Source: Natronobacterium gregoryi SP2
GTDB taxonomy: Archaea; Halobacteriota; Halobacteria; Halobacteriales; Natrialbaceae
NCBI RefSeq assembly: GCF_000230715.2
Contig: NC_019792.1
Span: 1-64,000, forward strand
DNA length: 64,000 nt
Direction: 5' to 3'
Every line of letters starts with the position of its first letter. The first letter of the stretch is position 1. The notes under the pieces were generated by a model. That model was not told where the DNA came from. It saw only the letters and a program-made list of their open reading frames with translations, and ran no database searches. Positions 62,071 to 64,000 of the stretch are shown piece by piece. The translations under genes and the position numbers were made by a program.

Positions 62071-62602
62071 AGCGGTTGCACCGGGACGGCAGTACACCAA
62101 CCCGTACACACTGTGACTCGAGCGCCGACGTGAGTGTGGCAGCGAACGGTGAGGGCGGTCCCGTAAGCGGTGGGGTCGGTGGGAAGTCGGCTCGATTTGT
62201 TGCGGTCCTTGGGGCGGTGGGCTGACGGTAGTCGGGGCCTGACAGAGCAACGGTTCTTCAGTCGGTGCGATCTCTTCTGTAGTATCGGTGGTGGAGTCGC
62301 TACTGACAAACTCAATATGGCTATATAGAACGTGGAGGGAACTGAACACGGTAACCGCAGCGTAATCGATTGGCTCCAACTGGTTCTTGCTGACGACAAA
62401 CTCCGATGAACCGTCGCGGGGTTATGTGGTTCGAGACACCTTCGGCGTCTCGTCATCAAGCGAGATCAGGTCTCGCAGATATCGTGGAGTTTGCTCCGCT
62501 CAGTCACGGAAACCTCTGATTTCCGTATGACTCCGAGGCACTCGGCCTGTCCCGTCTGTAGATCCGGAGAAAATAAGTTTATGTTCTCGGATTGTTATAT
62601 TG
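62071..62602. other. Intergenic stretch with a possible gene fragment
   Basis: About 530 bases without an intact gene. On the minus strand a frame from about 62415 to 62130 reads smoothly (SSEFVVSKNQLEPIDYAAVT; FSSLHVLYSHIEFVSSDST) but lacks a start, since TAA precedes it. It could be the C-terminal part of a lost transposase or accessory gene. A stem-forming stretch (CGAGACACCTTCGGCGTCTCG) lies at about 62431-62451. AT-rich DNA (AATAAGTTTATG) before 62603 is a promoter candidate for the permease gene. Confidence 0.4.
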
Positions 62603-64000
62603 ATGCCCTCCATTACGGTTGCCCGAACTGAGTGTCGTCGCTATCTCCGCGGAAAGACGCCCTGGATTGTCGGCATTGTGTTCGTTCTCTTAACGTGGGA
62701 TGGGATCTCAGCACAACCAACCGAGGAAGAGATACGAATTCTCGGTGATGCGGTCACACTACTGAGCGCACAAAATTCTGTCTTGGTGGTCGTACCGTTT
62801 GCCGCGGCGGCACTGGCGTTCCGGTCGATTATCGGTGAACGTGAATCCGGAACCGCTCGTATAACACTTGGAACCAAGCTTAGCCGACACAGGCTCGTCT
62901 TAGAGACGATGTTCGGACGTGGGACAGCGCTGCTCGTCCCCGTCGTCGCTAGTACGCTTCTCGTGGTCGGCTACGATGCCGTCCAGTATGGTCGGTTCTC
63001 GCTTGCGTTACTTCTCGGATTGGTGCTGTTGTCGACGGTGTACGTGTTCGTATGGATGGGACTGCTCGTCGGTATCTCCGCCATGAGTTCCTCGACGACC
63101 CGTGCAGTCGCCATCGGTTCCCTGGTCACGACCGTCTTCTTCCTCTGGAACGACCTCACCGCCCCCGTCCTTTGGAACTTCGTGACCGGAACCACACCCG
63201 GAACCGAGCTAGCGTATCCGGCGTTATTCGAAGCCGCTAAATGGGTATCGCCGTTCAGCGCGTACAACGTCGTCGCAAGCTGGCTGTTTGGTGCTCCTCT
63301 CGGTCCCGAGGTCCCGCTTTCGCAGGTCGCCGACGCATTCAACGACGCCGGCGAGTTCGTCCCCGCCGACCCCCCGCTTCCGTCGTGGTCCGGGGCAGTC
63401 TTCCTTCTTTCCTGGCCTGTCGTGTCGCTGGTCGCCGGAATAATGTCCTTCCAGCGAACCGACCTCGCCCCGCATAACAGCACGCGACTTCGTGCGCTCT
63501 TCCATCGGTTCCCCGTTCCCGCTCTTCCCGGCGGCCGGGGCCTTCGGAAGGCCGGAGCTACACTTTCCGGCTTACTTCCCGGCTCGTGGCAACCGCTCGC
63601 GCGTCGTGAGTTTCGCCGTCTCGTTCGGAGCCCACTCGTCTGGGTCGTCGGTGCGCTCGTCTTTCTCGATGGAATCATCAGCCTCTCCCCCGAAGTGTAC
63701 GTCCAGGAAGCGCTTGGCTCGAGCGTCCCGCTCGCCGCCGTTCAGCGGCCTATTATGGCCATAGCGGCTATCGGAGTTCTCTTTGGAACGTTCCGGTCGG
63801 TTGTCCGTGAACGAGACACTGGACGGATTCGGCTGACTGCTGGCACCGCTGTTTCACGGACGGAGTCGCTCCTCGGATTCGTTCTCGGGCGAGCAAGCGC
63901 GTTTGCCGTGCCGGTTTTCGCTGCGGTTCTACTAACATGTCTCATCGCGGGTCCGCAATACGGCCTCGTTCCTGCTGGGGAACTGGTTGCCTTCCTCGCG
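62603..64000 (+). CDS. ABC-2 type permease, truncated by the window edge
   Basis: An open frame of 466 codons runs from ATG 62603 through the end of the window with no stop, so the gene is incomplete here. It encodes a polytopic membrane protein made of two similar halves. Each half opens with a basic helix and hydrophobic segment (TECRRYLRGKTPWIVGIVF and RREFRRLVRSPLVWVVGAL). Each then has FRSIIGERESGTARITLGT or FRSVVRERDTGRIRLTAGT, followed by LGRASAFAVPV-like segments. The ERESGT/ERDTGR signature is the amphipathic loop of NosY/ABC-2 permeases. It probably exports a lipid, drug or copper-related substrate with an ATPase gene beyond the window. Confidence 0.82.
   Translation, partial: MPSITVARTECRRYLRGKTPWIVGIVFVLLTWDGISAQPTEEEIRILGDAVTLLSAQNSVLVVVPFAAAALAFRSIIGERESGTARITLGTKLSRHRLVLETMFGRGTALLVPVVASTLLVVGYDAVQYGRFSLALLLGLVLLSTVYVFVWMGLLVGISAMSSSTTRAVAIGSLVTTVFFLWNDLTAPVLWNFVTGTTPGTELAYPALFEAAKWVSPFSAYNVVASWLFGAPLGPEVPLSQVADAFNDAGEFVPADPPLPSWSGAVFLLSWPVVSLVAGIMSFQRTDLAPHNSTRLRALFHRFPVPALPGGRGLRKAGATLSGLLPGSWQPLARREFRRLVRSPLVWVVGALVFLDGIISLSPEVYVQEALGSSVPLAAVQRPIMAIAAIGVLFGTFRSVVRERDTGRIRLTAGTAVSRTESLLGFVLGRASAFAVPVFAAVLLTCLIAGPQYGLVPAGELVAFLA

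Noticed and set aside
1-64000. CRISPR array or Cas genes
   Set aside because: The repeated sequences are single dispersed palindromes, not regularly spaced, and no Cas-like proteins were seen.

Overview
The window is chromosomal DNA from a haloarchaeon. GC content is high and CTCGAG is very frequent. The encoded proteins are strongly acidic, and secreted proteins carry twin-arginine lipobox signals. It encodes an Orc1/Cdc6 initiator, a CetZ tubulin, an actin homologue of the salactin/volactin type, Dph2, RpoL, archaeal MptE and a split set of respiratory genes. The gene content fits a Natrialbales-type genus, but nothing seen fixes the genus.

Layout. 1-8.6 kb: an orc1/cdc6 gene, an NhaC antiporter coupled to a small TRAM-like protein, a DHPS-like gene and mptE with a possible structured RNA between them, an F420-dependent LLM oxidoreductase and cetZ. 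9-19.8 kb: a Tat-lipoprotein solute-binding protein, a PAP2 enzyme, photolyase, two coupled bacterial-PH-domain membrane proteins, fumC, a small zinc-finger gene and an aldehyde ferredoxin oxidoreductase. 19.8-31 kb is an accessory region. It begins with a 1.4 kb stretch without recognisable genes, followed by a DUF5805-type gene overlapping a tyrosine recombinase and two tiny membrane proteins. A 628-aa DDE transposase, a MITE-like palindromic element and a decayed PIN-domain gene come next. A hypothetical gene follows, broken by a tetranucleotide slip and by a 1000-bp IS1595-type element with a perfect 8-bp target duplication. The region ends with a two-gene operon including a pRiA4b ORF-3-like protein.

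31-40 kb: a HisG-like protein, a long acidic coiled-coil protein, an MBL-fold hydrolase, a frameshifted winged-helix gene, dph2, a membrane/coiled-coil protein followed by the actin homologue, a small zinc ribbon, a conserved hypothetical and a METTL5-like methylase. 40-49 kb: a ba3-type haem-copper oxidase cluster whose subunit I gene carries a one-base frameshift, a MacB/LolCDE-like ABC export cluster, a rhomboid protease and rpoL. 49-64 kb: squalene/phytoene synthase, a zinc-ribbon membrane protein, hisF, two coupled Tat lipoproteins, an IS4-type element beside the apparent end of an IS200/IS605-type element, small membrane and ribbon-helix-helix genes, a sulfite-oxidase-like protein, the coupled menF-menD pair for menaquinone, and the 5' part of an ABC-2 permease cut by the window edge.

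A family of about 85-bp imperfect palindromes recurs between genes: seven full copies plus partial ones, at 3.5, 6.3, 17.5, 38.5, 43.3, 50.3, 51.0 and 62.0 kb. Two copies overlap the stop codon of a neighbouring gene. A 44-bp companion sequence appears twice next to it. Together with the possible H/ACA-like RNA at 5.04-5.12 kb, these are the least explained structures in the window. No tRNA, rRNA or CRISPR array was seen.
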